Assembly: GCA_017502425.1 (NCBI GenBank)
Contig: JAFVVB010000007.1
Span: forward strand, 1 to 7,007
Reading direction: 5' to 3'
Source of the DNA: Ruminococcus sp.
Lineage (GTDB): Bacteria; Bacillota; Clostridia; Oscillospirales; Acutalibacteraceae
DNA: 7,007 bases
Under the pieces are notes generated by a model that made no database searches, was not told the DNA's origin, and was given only the letters and a program-made list of their open reading frames with translations. Position numbers and translations under genes: made by a program. Numbering within the stretch: position 1 is the first letter of the stretch; each line of letters opens with the position of its first letter. Below are positions 1 through 6,878 of this stretch, piece by piece.

Positions 1-283
1 GCAGCGCTTGTTGGCGAAGCAGTGTCTTATTAAATGGGTCTTCTTTTAAGAGTTCGTCAAGTTTAGAGTAAAGTCTTTCTCTAAGCTCCGACGCAGCAGC
101 CCTTGTATAAGTAACGACAAGTATTCTATCAGCATCGACAGGATTATCCTCGTCAGTAATCATAGAAATAACACGCTCAACTAAAACCGCGGTTTTTCCT
201 GAACCTGCAGCAGCGGAAACAATTATAGAGCCACCGCTAGCATCTATCGCTTGTTGCTGACTTTTAGTCCATGTTCTCTTCAT
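1..283 (-). CDS. addA: ATP-dependent helicase/nuclease subunit A, N-terminal fragment (partial)
   Basis: This is the first 94 codons of AddA, the UvrD-like helicase and nuclease subunit of AddAB. The complex unwinds and resects double-strand DNA ends for RecA loading in the cytoplasm. The visible part starts MKRTWTKSQQQAI, which fits the Q-motif of superfamily 1 helicases. Walker A follows as AAAGSGKT at about residues 24-31, and helicase motif Ia as ILVVTYTRAAASELRERL at about 54-71. Family members are about 1,200 residues long, so over nine tenths of the protein lies beyond the left edge; the reading frame is open to base 1. The ATG at 281-283 lies inside the end of addB (20-nt overlap) and is preceded by a strong Shine-Dalgarno site, which supports this start and translational coupling. 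The identity is firm because both motifs and the addB neighbour agree. Confidence 0.95.
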   Translation of the reverse strand, partial: MKRTWTKSQQQAIDASGGSIIVSAAAGSGKTAVLVERVISMITDEDNPVDADRILVVTYTRAAASELRERLYSKLDELLKEDPFNKTLLRQQAL

Positions 284-3200
284 CACACTGCTCCTCCTCT
301 CCACCAAGAATTGCGTACACAGTATCTTTAGGATACTTTTCTACTACTACGCAAGTATTACCATCGTTATATCCGCACACACTTAGATACGGACACCACG
401 CACACGCATCATAAATACCTTTAGCAGGTATAGCCGCTACATCTCCATCACAAAGAGCTAACGCCATTTTGGATATCATAGCATCAACTTGTTTAAATAA
501 AGCTCCGAACTGTGATAAAGTAGCAAGTGAGCCACTTCTGTCAACAACAGTATCGCCTTTTAACGACACGGGAATGTATGCGCCTTTCGCATCTTTCTCC
601 ATACCTGTGATAATATTTATGTCATCTAATATTATCCCGTGCATTTTTTTATCTTTATTAGCGTCGGCTATTGCAGCGTTTAGCCCTTTTGACGTAACAT
701 TAGCGGCTGGTGAAACAGCAGGCATATATAAAACACCGGCAGGAACTATATCATCACCAAAATACTCTTTGCCGTTACAGTTAATAGCAGACATATAAAT
801 GAGCATCTGGAGGTTAATGCCGTAGAGTACGTCGGACAACGTATACTTTTTAGTACCGGTTTTATAATCAACTACACGGATATATTTTTTGCCATCAGCT
901 TCCATGATATCAACACGGTCCACACTACCTCTGATTCTAACGCTGATTTCATCAGTCACTTTCAGATTATATGACTTTATATCTTCACCAATATTGAGCT
1001 CAAAATCACTAGGTCTGAATTTCGATTGAGCGAACTCCTCCACCACTCTGAGCACTACTCTCACGGCAGTTTTTTTCATTCGATAGTAAAGATAAATAAA
1101 ACGTGAAGACTTACCGCCTATACCACCTAAATGTTTCTCGACGTATATATCAAGTAAATCTGAAACTTCTTTATCAACCTCTTCTTCGCTGATGAGTGAA
1201 AAATCATCGTTTTTATGCTTTTTAAAGAATTCTTCGAGTAAATAATGCATAAGCGTGCCATACTCTAAAGAATCAATCTTTGCCTGACGACGCTCTCTGA
1301 TTCTCAAGCCATACTTACAGAAATACTCGAATTTACATAAATGGAAAGTTTCAACCTGAGATGCGGATAATGTCATTTGAGGATTGAACAGCTCTTTTGA
1401 AAGTAAGTTATCGTTAATCTTCATAGGACTTGTATTAAGTGCTCTGTCAATTGCTTCGATTGTAGAACTGTAATCAGGCTTTGAGCTAAAATACTCACGA
1501 AGGCTTATAATATCGGGAGTTGAAGATGAATAACGCTTTACATAGTATTCAAAAGCAGATTTTTCGCACCATAAACTATCAAAAACGGTACTATCAACAG
1601 AAGAATACATTCTTATACCTTTAAGAATATCTGATACTTCTTTGATAATCACTGACGCAGTACGTTTTTCTCCGCTGAGTGAAAAAGCATAGTAGGAAAT
1701 AAAAAGTTTTTCACTTACGCTACTGATAGCTTTATATGCTAGATACTTTTCGGTAGGTATCAACTGCTCAATAGAATCAGAAAGCTGAATTGAATATGTC
1801 AGAAGGCATCTCTTCTCATCATCTGAATAAATACCCGATTCAACCGGAGTATGAGGAAATTCGCCATCAATAGCACCGATAATGAACACAGCTTTTTTAT
1901 TCTCAACCAGTGAGCGATCTGCACACGCAATATCAACCTGATCAATACTTCTCGGAATAAATGAGATATCAGTATTAGCAAAATTAATATGTAGCAACTC
2001 ACAAAAACGCTTAGCGCTGATATTATAATCCCCTATAACTGAAACCATTTTATCTAAAATTTCGATGAAGGTGTTATATATCCTGATCTGCTCACACGAA
2101 AGCTCAAGCTCGTTTTCTTTTTCTAAAGTATCACATAAATGCTGGATATTCTCTTTACAGTGCAAGCGATAAATCAGCTTCATCAAAGCCTTTGATATTT
2201 CAAGAGCAGTAGCGTCTTTTGTATCAAAATAAAACGTTCTGAGAGCATCTATCACTGTCTTTCTGGTGTTTTCAATACTGCTCAAAAGCTTAGCATCGTT
2301 ATCGGTCATTTCATCCGCAAAACCACGCGGATTAGCAGTAAACTCGTCGAAAAAACCTTTATGATTAATATCCCAAATGAAAATATAGTTTTCAAAATCA
2401 GAAATACTTTCAACCGAAATGTCAGTAAGACCTGTTTTTAAAAGCGCAAGTACATCATCTTTATCGAAACCAGAGCAAATAACATCGAAACATGCTGTAA
2501 TAAATTTTATAAAAGGCTTAGTATCAATATCCTGAGGTTTATCCATAAAATAATTAATACCGTATTTATCTAAAACAGTATCCAGAACACCGATGTATTT
2601 TTCAGTTTGTCTTGAAATAACGGCGATATCCGAATACTCGTAGCCGTCTTCTACGATGAGCTTCCTGATATTTCTGGCAACGAATTCAGCTTCTTCATAA
2701 ATACTTTTAGCTTCATATACAGTAACCGTGTCATCAGTACACTTATAGTCAGTTTTTTCAATTCTGAACAAATAATCAGAAAGCTCTTTGATATCATCAT
2801 TTTTAAATCTATAATTCTCATAAAGAACTATCGGTTTAGCGACATCTATGTTACTATTACCTGCGATATTTTTCAGTCGCTTTATAGTTCTATCAGTAAC
2901 GTAGAATAAATCGGAATTGCTACCACCCAAGTTATCGTTAGTAAGCGCAACGTACATATCTCTACACTGATTCAATAAAAGTGAAATCAGATCATACTCT
3001 TGAGAAGTAAAACCATAGTAAGAATCAATAGCGATAATATAGTCTTCAAACAGCGGTGTATTCTCTAACACCTTACATACACTCGATACATTATCAAGTG
3101 GGTCGATATAACTCTTTGATAATATAGCATCGTATGCATCGTAAACCAAAGCTGTTTCATAAATCTTACGTGACAGTGTGTTATCCTCTATTTTAGGTGC

Positions 3201-3620
3201 TACATCAAAAAGTTGATTTGAGCTGATAGCACATTTTTTATACTCTTTTATTGTATTGAGCATCAACTCACACAGGTCGGTTTTTGATGCACGTTTAGAG
3301 AACAATTCAAGCTCATCAGATACCTGTTCAATCGCAACACTCATGACAACATTACGTATACCTTCATCTGCAAAACTCAGAAATCTATTTCCGGTATGCT
3401 CAAAAACATAGTCACAAAGGCGCGAAAAACCAAAGACCATAATATTCTGAGAAAGCTTTGGTCCTAAAAGCTCTAAAAAAGCCTTTTCTGTATTAAAAGA
3501 TGCCTGATCAGGTACGATGAAAAGTAACTTTTTACTTCCCTTTCTCGCAAGCTCAGCCATTAAATCATAAAGATATTTAGTTTTTCCGACACCGCTGGTA
3601 CCTAGTACAAAATGTAACAT
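264..3620 (-). CDS. addB: ATP-dependent helicase/deoxyribonuclease subunit B
   Basis: AddB is the second subunit of the AddAB helicase-nuclease, which processes double-strand breaks for recombinational repair. The protein has 1,118 residues, close to the roughly 1,170 of Bacillus AddB. A Walker A motif, GTSGVGKT, sits at residues 7-14. Helicase-fold segments follow around 327-355 (SDIAVISRQ) and 580-590 (GAIDGEFPH). The C-terminal RecB-type nuclease domain has His792 (GTLMHYLL), Asp904 (DRVD) and Asp918-Tyr-Lys920 (VVDYKTG), so the active site looks intact. Four cysteines match the family's iron-sulfur cluster: Cys762 before the nuclease domain, then Cys1073, Cys1076 and Cys1082 with C-x2-C-x5-C spacing near the end. 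The ATG at 3618-3620 has a CGGAG site 6 nt upstream. In the family, AddB contributes one of the two nucleases and the Chi-recognition scaffold; its ATP site is not a motor. It lies 72 nt after spoIIR and overlaps addA by 20 nt. Confidence 0.97.
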   Translation of the reverse strand: MLHFVLGTSGVGKTKYLYDLMAELARKGSKKLLFIVPDQASFNTEKAFLELLGPKLSQNIMVFGFSRLCDYVFEHTGNRFLSFADEGIRNVVMSVAIEQVSDELELFSKRASKTDLCELMLNTIKEYKKCAISSNQLFDVAPKIEDNTLSRKIYETALVYDAYDAILSKSYIDPLDNVSSVCKVLENTPLFEDYIIAIDSYYGFTSQEYDLISLLLNQCRDMYVALTNDNLGGSNSDLFYVTDRTIKRLKNIAGNSNIDVAKPIVLYENYRFKNDDIKELSDYLFRIEKTDYKCTDDTVTVYEAKSIYEEAEFVARNIRKLIVEDGYEYSDIAVISRQTEKYIGVLDTVLDKYGINYFMDKPQDIDTKPFIKFITACFDVICSGFDKDDVLALLKTGLTDISVESISDFENYIFIWDINHKGFFDEFTANPRGFADEMTDNDAKLLSSIENTRKTVIDALRTFYFDTKDATALEISKALMKLIYRLHCKENIQHLCDTLEKENELELSCEQIRIYNTFIEILDKMVSVIGDYNISAKRFCELLHINFANTDISFIPRSIDQVDIACADRSLVENKKAVFIIGAIDGEFPHTPVESGIYSDDEKRCLLTYSIQLSDSIEQLIPTEKYLAYKAISSVSEKLFISYYAFSLSGEKRTASVIIKEVSDILKGIRMYSSVDSTVFDSLWCEKSAFEYYVKRYSSSTPDIISLREYFSSKPDYSSTIEAIDRALNTSPMKINDNLLSKELFNPQMTLSASQVETFHLCKFEYFCKYGLRIRERRQAKIDSLEYGTLMHYLLEEFFKKHKNDDFSLISEEEVDKEVSDLLDIYVEKHLGGIGGKSSRFIYLYYRMKKTAVRVVLRVVEEFAQSKFRPSDFELNIGEDIKSYNLKVTDEISVRIRGSVDRVDIMEADGKKYIRVVDYKTGTKKYTLSDVLYGINLQMLIYMSAINCNGKEYFGDDIVPAGVLYMPAVSPAANVTSKGLNAAIADANKDKKMHGIILDDINIITGMEKDAKGAYIPVSLKGDTVVDRSGSLATLSQFGALFKQVDAMISKMALALCDGDVAAIPAKGIYDACAWCPYLSVCGYNDGNTCVVVEKYPKDTVYAILGGEEEQCDEENMD
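291..300 (-). promoter_or_regulatory. Ribosome binding site of addA inside addB
   Basis: The minus strand reads AGAGGAGGAG, ending 7 nt before the addA ATG at 283. It lies within the addB coding sequence, where it encodes part of the glutamate-rich tail (GGEEEQ). This near-perfect Shine-Dalgarno site fixes the addA start and lets ribosomes finishing addB reinitiate on addA, which would fit the 1:1 subunit ratio of the complex. The stoichiometry link is inference. Confidence 0.8.
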
Positions 3621-3692
3621 AATAAACTCCGTATACGTTTTCTATAATCATTATCTGTATAATAACATTTTTAAAGTCCGATAAACAGTACA
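3621..3692 (-). other. spoIIR-addB intergenic gap
   Basis: This 72-nt AT-rich gap is the longest non-coding stretch in the window. It contains the addB Shine-Dalgarno site (CGGAG at 3627-3631). I see no GC-rich stem followed by a T run, so there is no evidence of a factor-independent terminator after spoIIR. Several -10-like hexamers occur (for example TATTAT and GATAAT on the minus strand), but none has a convincing -35 partner. Readthrough from spoIIR into addB is therefore the simplest reading. Confidence 0.5.
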
Positions 3693-4283
3693 CTAGTTAA
3701 ATAAAGTACTGATTCTTTCAAAATACTCAACGATTTTGAATCTGAACTCAATTTCATTTGATGTGATAACCTCAAATTCGCTATCACTCAAATCATCTTT
3801 CATGCTCTTTTCACATGCCGCACCGACACACAAAGTCGGATACATAACACACCACCAGTTTTTACCTTTAGCATCACCAATAGTTATCTCAAGCGTATCA
3901 TACATTCCCGCTGGCATAGTAAAATTTTCGTAGTATCGTGTATTGAAATATTTATTCTTAATAGAGGCTGATACATCGTAATTGTATCCGCTACTTTTAA
4001 TCACTTTTGCTGCGATAGATTCTACTAAGCTAAGATTATCTTCAGTAATCTCTAATGCTTCTTTCTTACTTTTAACACCGTTATATAGTGGAGAAATATC
4101 GCAAAGGATTCTATCGCGCACTTTAAGTTTAAGCTCCTGGTCAGATTCAGAATCAGAATTTGCGAGTATATGTAATCGCAAAACATCATTTTCAAGCTGT
4201 GTACACGCCGATTCAAATGGTATTGAACCTAGAAGTACAGCAATAACGAAAGAAGCGACTACTATTTTCATATACTTTTTCAT
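3693..4283 (-). CDS. spoIIR: Stage II sporulation protein R
   Basis: SpoIIR is the signal made in the forespore under sigma F. It is exported into the space between the two membranes, where it triggers SpoIIGA to cleave pro-sigma-E in the mother cell. With the ATG at 4281-4283 the protein has 196 residues, somewhat shorter than the 224 of Bacillus subtilis. Residues 1-6 are basic (MKKYMK), followed by a hydrophobic stretch at about 7-22, which together look like a signal peptide or membrane anchor. Family signatures are LRLHILANSDSE at 35-46, LKLKVRD at 51-57, FTMPAGMY in the middle, and KNWWCVMYP at about 141-149 with Cys145 and Cys152. The frame is also open upstream to a TTG at 4304, adding MKGRFFY. 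I reject that start because its codons would run through the likely Shine-Dalgarno site, and the ATG gives a typical signal-peptide N-terminus. It lies between ispE and addB on the same strand. Confidence 0.96.
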   Translation of the reverse strand: MKKYMKIVVASFVIAVLLGSIPFESACTQLENDVLRLHILANSDSESDQELKLKVRDRILCDISPLYNGVKSKKEALEITEDNLSLVESIAAKVIKSSGYNYDVSASIKNKYFNTRYYENFTMPAGMYDTLEITIGDAKGKNWWCVMYPTLCVGAACEKSMKDDLSDSEFEVITSNEIEFRFKIVEYFERISTLFN

Positions 4284-4292
4284 ATAAAAAAA

Positions 4293-4300
4293 CCTGCCTT
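4293..4300 (-). promoter_or_regulatory. Ribosome binding site deciding the spoIIR start
   Basis: The minus strand reads AAGGCAGG, followed by TTTTTTTAT and then the ATG at 4283. The AGG nearest the start is 9 nt away and the AAGG is 13 nt away. This supports the ATG rather than the in-frame TTG at 4304 as the start of spoIIR. The seven-T run (4286-4292) lies between the site and the start, so a change in its length would alter the spacing. Confidence 0.6.
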
Positions 4301-4312
4301 TCAAGTTACCTT

Positions 4313-4341
4313 GAGTATAGGCAAGTTTTAATTAATTATAC
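4313..4341 (-). promoter_or_regulatory. Candidate sigma-F-type (or sigma-A) promoter for spoIIR
   Basis: On the minus strand GTATA (4341-4337) matches the -35 of sigma-F promoters (GYATA). After a 14-nt spacer comes GCCTATACTC (4322-4313), which agrees with the -10 pattern GGnnAnAnT at all fixed positions except the second G. The predicted transcription start is near 4305, about 20 nt upstream of the spoIIR ATG. The -35 overlaps the ispE stop codon. The same segment carries TATACT (4319-4314), a good sigma-A -10, but the hexamers 17-18 nt upstream (TGTATA or TTGTAT) match TTGACA at only three positions. spoIIR depends on sigma F in studied spore formers, which favours the first reading. The site is inferred from the sequence alone. 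Confidence 0.45.
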
Positions 4342-5217
4342 AATTTCACACCCACCTTTAATAGGTGAGCATACATAAAGCTTTTCAAATTCAGACTGCA
4401 TAACTTCCTTACAGTTAAGTGCTGTTTTCTCATTAAGAAAAATACCATACACAGCAGAACCTGAACCACTCATACACGCACCAAGAGCTTTATTTTTGAC
4501 CATTGTTTTCTTTATAGCGTTAATCTCATCGAGTTGCATAACAACTTCAAAGTCGTTATAAAGGCACTGACACACTCCTCTTAAGTTACGTCTGAAAATC
4601 ATTTTAACAACTTCGTCGGTAACTATAAACCCTTTGTTTTCTCTGCTATCAGCTTTAGCATAAGCTTCTGCAGTAGAAACACATACATCAGGTTTACATA
4701 TCAGAATACTGCACTTAGTCAGGTTAGGAAGTTTAGACATATCGGTACCGATACCTTTAGCATGCATAGTACCGCCTACTATACAAAACGGAACATCTGC
4801 TCCGACGTTAGAACCTATTTCACACATCTGGCTTGAATTAAGCTTAGTATCAAAAATCCTATTCATAGCTAGTATAACAGCAGCCGCATCAGTGCTACCG
4901 CCAGCTAAGCCTGCCTGAGAAGGGATATTCTTCTTAATATCAACGGAAATTTTCACGGGAGTGATATCGCAGTATCTGAAGAATGCCTTAGCGGCTTTAC
5001 ACACGATATTTCTGCTATCGGTAGGGATAGCAGGATCATCACATGTAACAACTACGTCATCAGTTACGCTTTCGTCAACTTCATCGGATACAGTAACAGT
5101 ATCATATAAAGAAACCGCCTGCATCACCATAGCGACGTCATGGTAACCATCAGGTCGCTTACTAACGATATCAAGTGATAAGTTAATTTTTGCCGGTGCT
5201 TTTACACTAAGCTTCAT
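4336..5217 (-). CDS. ispE: 4-diphosphocytidyl-2-C-methyl-D-erythritol kinase
   Basis: IspE is a cytoplasmic GHMP kinase. It phosphorylates CDP-methylerythritol at the 2-hydroxyl using ATP, the fourth step of the MEP route to isopentenyl diphosphate. The protein has 293 residues, a normal length for the family. The N-terminal APAKINLSL motif carries Lys10. The glycine-rich ATP loop SQAGLAGGSTDAAA runs from residue 100, and the third GHMP motif CMSGSGSAVYG lies at about 248-258. Asp141 in GADVPF, together with Lys10, corresponds to the catalytic pair of the Escherichia coli enzyme, with the same numbers. The ATG at 5215-5217 begins 1 nt after the aminotransferase stop. Its AAAGGAG site (5225-5231, 7-nt spacing) lies inside the end of that gene, so the two are probably translationally coupled. 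The stop codon overlaps a candidate promoter for spoIIR. All key residues are present. Confidence 0.97.
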   Translation of the reverse strand: MKLSVKAPAKINLSLDIVSKRPDGYHDVAMVMQAVSLYDTVTVSDEVDESVTDDVVVTCDDPAIPTDSRNIVCKAAKAFFRYCDITPVKISVDIKKNIPSQAGLAGGSTDAAAVILAMNRIFDTKLNSSQMCEIGSNVGADVPFCIVGGTMHAKGIGTDMSKLPNLTKCSILICKPDVCVSTAEAYAKADSRENKGFIVTDEVVKMIFRRNLRGVCQCLYNDFEVVMQLDEINAIKKTMVKNKALGACMSGSGSAVYGIFLNEKTALNCKEVMQSEFEKLYVCSPIKGGCEIV

Positions 5218-5218
5218 A

Positions 5219-6388
5219 TCAAAGCTCCTTTAAAAACTCTTCAATAAGCGTTAATGCTTTTTTCAGGTGTTTGAGCGAATATGAATACGAAAGTCTTACA
5301 TAGCCTTCGCCACATTCACCAAAAGCAGAACCTGGAACAAGTGCAACGCGTTTAGATCGCAATAATTTAGTACAGAACTCATCAGATGTAAGTCCTGTTG
5401 ATTTTATACATGGGAAGCAGTAAAAAGCACCCTTAGGCTCAAAACAAGTAAGTCCCATTTTATTAAGGCTTCCTACTACTAATCTACGTCTCATATCATA
5501 CTGATCACGCATATACGCAATATCATCATCGCCGTTTTTGAGTGCTTCAATAGCGGCATACTGAGCAGTAGTAGGCGCAGACATAATACAGTACTGGTGG
5601 AGTTTAGTCATCATTTCAATGATTTCTTTCGGACCACATACATAGCCCAAACGCCAACCCGTCATAGCATAGCTCTTAGAAAAGCCGTTGATAACTACTG
5701 TGCGCTCTTTCATACCTTCCATAGATGCAATAGAAACGTGAGTATTCCCGCCATATGTAAGCTCTGAGTATATCTCATCAGAAAGCACCATCAAATCGTG
5801 CTTAATAGCAAACTGAGCGATTTCTCTGAGGTTTTCTTCTTCTAAAATCGCACTAGTAGGGTTATTAGGAAAAGGTAGAATCAGAAGTTTCGTTTTATCG
5901 GTTACTTTTTCTTTTATGTCGTCAACCGTAAGGCTGAAATTATTCTCAATTTTAGTTTCTATTATAACAGGAGTCGCCTGAGCCATAATGGTAAGCGGTT
6001 CATAGCATACAAAAGACGGCTGAGGTATAAGCACCTCATCCCCTTTTCCTACTAAGCAACGTATAGCTATATCAATAGCTTCGCTACCACCTACTGTAAC
6101 GACAACCTCTTTTTCCGGCGAATATGTAAGGTTGCACTTACGTTTCATATAATTACATATTTCTTCTCTTAGCTCTGCAAAACCTCGGTTAGGTGTGTAC
6201 CATGTTCTGCCTAGCTGAAGTGAATCGATACCTGCTTTTCTGACGTGCCAAGGAGTCTTGAAATCAGGCTCACCGATAGAAAGAGATATGACGTTATCCA
6301 TTTCATTGACAATATCAAAGAACTTTCTGATACCGGAAGGTTTGACGTTCTTGATAGAGTCGTTAATCTTATTACTGTAATCTATCAC
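5219..6388 (-). CDS. Class I/II PLP-dependent aminotransferase
   Basis: This is a fold-type I aminotransferase of the aspartate aminotransferase superfamily, in the group that includes PatA and aromatic aminotransferases. It would move an amino group between an amino acid and a 2-oxoacid in the cytoplasm. It has 389 residues, full length for the family. Visible motifs are SIGEPDFKTP near the N-terminus, Asn176-Pro177 (PNNPTSA), Asp204-x-x-Tyr207 (DEIYSELTY), the PLP-binding Lys238 in GFSKSYAMTGWRLGY with Arg246, and Arg365 (YVRLSYS), expected to hold the substrate carboxylate. The common NPTG motif reads NPTS here. The start is GTG at 6386-6388, overlapping the regulator's TGA as GTGA; AGAAGGG lies 10 nt upstream and no ATG occurs until well inside the conserved N-terminus. 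Pairing with an Lrp-type regulator suggests an amino-acid role, but the substrate cannot be read from the sequence, so no gene symbol is given. Confidence 0.93.
   Translation of the reverse strand: MIDYSNKINDSIKNVKPSGIRKFFDIVNEMDNVISLSIGEPDFKTPWHVRKAGIDSLQLGRTWYTPNRGFAELREEICNYMKRKCNLTYSPEKEVVVTVGGSEAIDIAIRCLVGKGDEVLIPQPSFVCYEPLTIMAQATPVIIETKIENNFSLTVDDIKEKVTDKTKLLILPFPNNPTSAILEEENLREIAQFAIKHDLMVLSDEIYSELTYGGNTHVSIASMEGMKERTVVINGFSKSYAMTGWRLGYVCGPKEIIEMMTKLHQYCIMSAPTTAQYAAIEALKNGDDDIAYMRDQYDMRRRLVVGSLNKMGLTCFEPKGAFYCFPCIKSTGLTSDEFCTKLLRSKRVALVPGSAFGECGEGYVRLSYSYSLKHLKKALTLIEEFLKEL
5225..5231 (-). promoter_or_regulatory. Ribosome binding site of ispE inside the aminotransferase gene
   Basis: AAAGGAG on the minus strand stands 7 nt before the ispE ATG and overlaps the last codons of the aminotransferase gene. 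It confirms the ispE start and suggests coupled translation across the 1-nt junction. Confidence 0.75.
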
Positions 6389-6867
6389 ACTACCATTTCC
6401 CTTCTGTCGGTAGGCTCATCCACGTCAACCAGTGGCACCGAACCCTCTTTATACTTTTTGAGTAAAAAGTGAGTCGCCGTTGATACTATACCCTCCAAAG
6501 CTGATAATTTCTTAGCAACAAAGGAAGAAATATCCTGAATAGTATCACCTTTAACAATTAACGCAAGGTCATATCCTCCAGCCATAAGATAGACTGAAGA
6601 AACCTCAGAAAACATCATAACCTTTTCAGCTATCTCATCAAAGCCTTTCTCTTTCTGCGGCGTTACTTTCAGCTCAATAATAGCCATAACACCTGCATCT
6701 TTGACGTTATCCCAGTTAACCATAGCCTGATAGCCTCTGATAACACCTGAATCTTCGTACTCTTTGATCTGGGCTTTGATATAATCCTCAGGCTCGTTGA
6801 GCATCAACGCTAATTGCTCGGTAGTATAAGATGAGTTTTCACTTAATATTTTCAGTAATTTATCCAT
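6385..6867 (-). CDS. Lrp/AsnC-family transcriptional regulator
   Basis: This is a 160-residue DNA-binding regulator of the leucine-responsive protein family, which usually forms dimers to octamers and senses amino acids or related small molecules. Residues about 1-50 form the winged helix-turn-helix (LLKILSENSSYTTEQLALML, then IKEYEDSGVIRGYQAMVN), where GVIRGY is the family's typical end of the DNA-binding domain. Residues about 60-140 form the ligand-binding RAM domain, with VMAIIELKV as its first strand and YLMAGGYDLALIVKG as the central motif containing the conserved G-x-YD turn. The length is close to the 164 residues of E. coli Lrp. The ATG at 6865-6867 has a GGAGG site 5 nt upstream. 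The stop codon overlaps the aminotransferase GTG by 4 nt, so it probably controls, and is co-translated with, that enzyme. The regulatory target and the effector are inference. Confidence 0.92.
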   Translation of the reverse strand: MDKLLKILSENSSYTTEQLALMLNEPEDYIKAQIKEYEDSGVIRGYQAMVNWDNVKDAGVMAIIELKVTPQKEKGFDEIAEKVMMFSEVSSVYLMAGGYDLALIVKGDTIQDISSFVAKKLSALEGIVSTATHFLLKKYKEGSVPLVDVDEPTDRREMVV

Positions 6868-6871
6868 AATG

Positions 6872-6877
6872 ACCTCC
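6872..6877 (-). promoter_or_regulatory. Ribosome binding site of the Lrp/AsnC regulator gene
   Basis: The minus strand carries GGAGGT, a near-consensus Shine-Dalgarno site whose GGAGG ends 5 nt before the ATG at 6867. It fills most of the 11-nt gap after the stop codon of the preceding gene, leaving no room for a promoter in the gap itself. Any promoter of the regulator must lie within or before the upstream gene. Confidence 0.8.
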
Positions 6878-6878
6878 G

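Noticed and set aside
469..798. A 109-codon plus-strand open frame opposite addB
   Set aside because: It lies entirely antisense to the conserved AddB nuclease domain, has no convincing ribosome site, and its translation resembles no known protein. It is a by-product of addB codon use.
1799..2002. A 67-codon minus-strand open frame in another phase of addB
   Set aside because: It is nested in the well-supported addB frame. Its hydrophobic sequence is explained by the frame shift, and there is no sign of an independent gene.
3643..3668. Short AT-only inverted repeats in the spoIIR-addB gap considered as a terminator
   Set aside because: The stems are only 4-5 A-T pairs with no following T run on the transcribed strand, too weak for factor-independent termination.
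3640..3692. A possible sigma-A promoter for addB (TATTAT, GATAAT and TATAGA hexamers on the minus strand)
   Set aside because: Several -10-like hexamers are expected by chance in AT-rich DNA. None has a -35 with more than two or three matches to TTGACA at 16-18 nt.
3736..4287. Two plus-strand open frames (65 and 101 codons) opposite spoIIR
   Set aside because: Both are antisense to a gene with clear family signatures and show no start signals of their own.
4284..4304. Start of spoIIR at the TTG at 4304 (203-residue protein)
   Set aside because: The AAGGCAGG that best serves as a ribosome site would be coding in that version. The ATG at 4283 gives a typical basic-then-hydrophobic signal peptide.
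4961..5146. A plus-strand open frame of 61 codons opposite ispE, rich in Ser and Thr
   Set aside because: It mirrors Val/Asp-rich codons of IspE on the other strand. There is no ribosome site and no recognisable domain.
6245..6472. A 75-codon plus-strand open frame spanning the regulator-aminotransferase junction
   Set aside because: It is antisense to two well-supported genes and crosses their GTGA overlap, so it is not credible as a gene.
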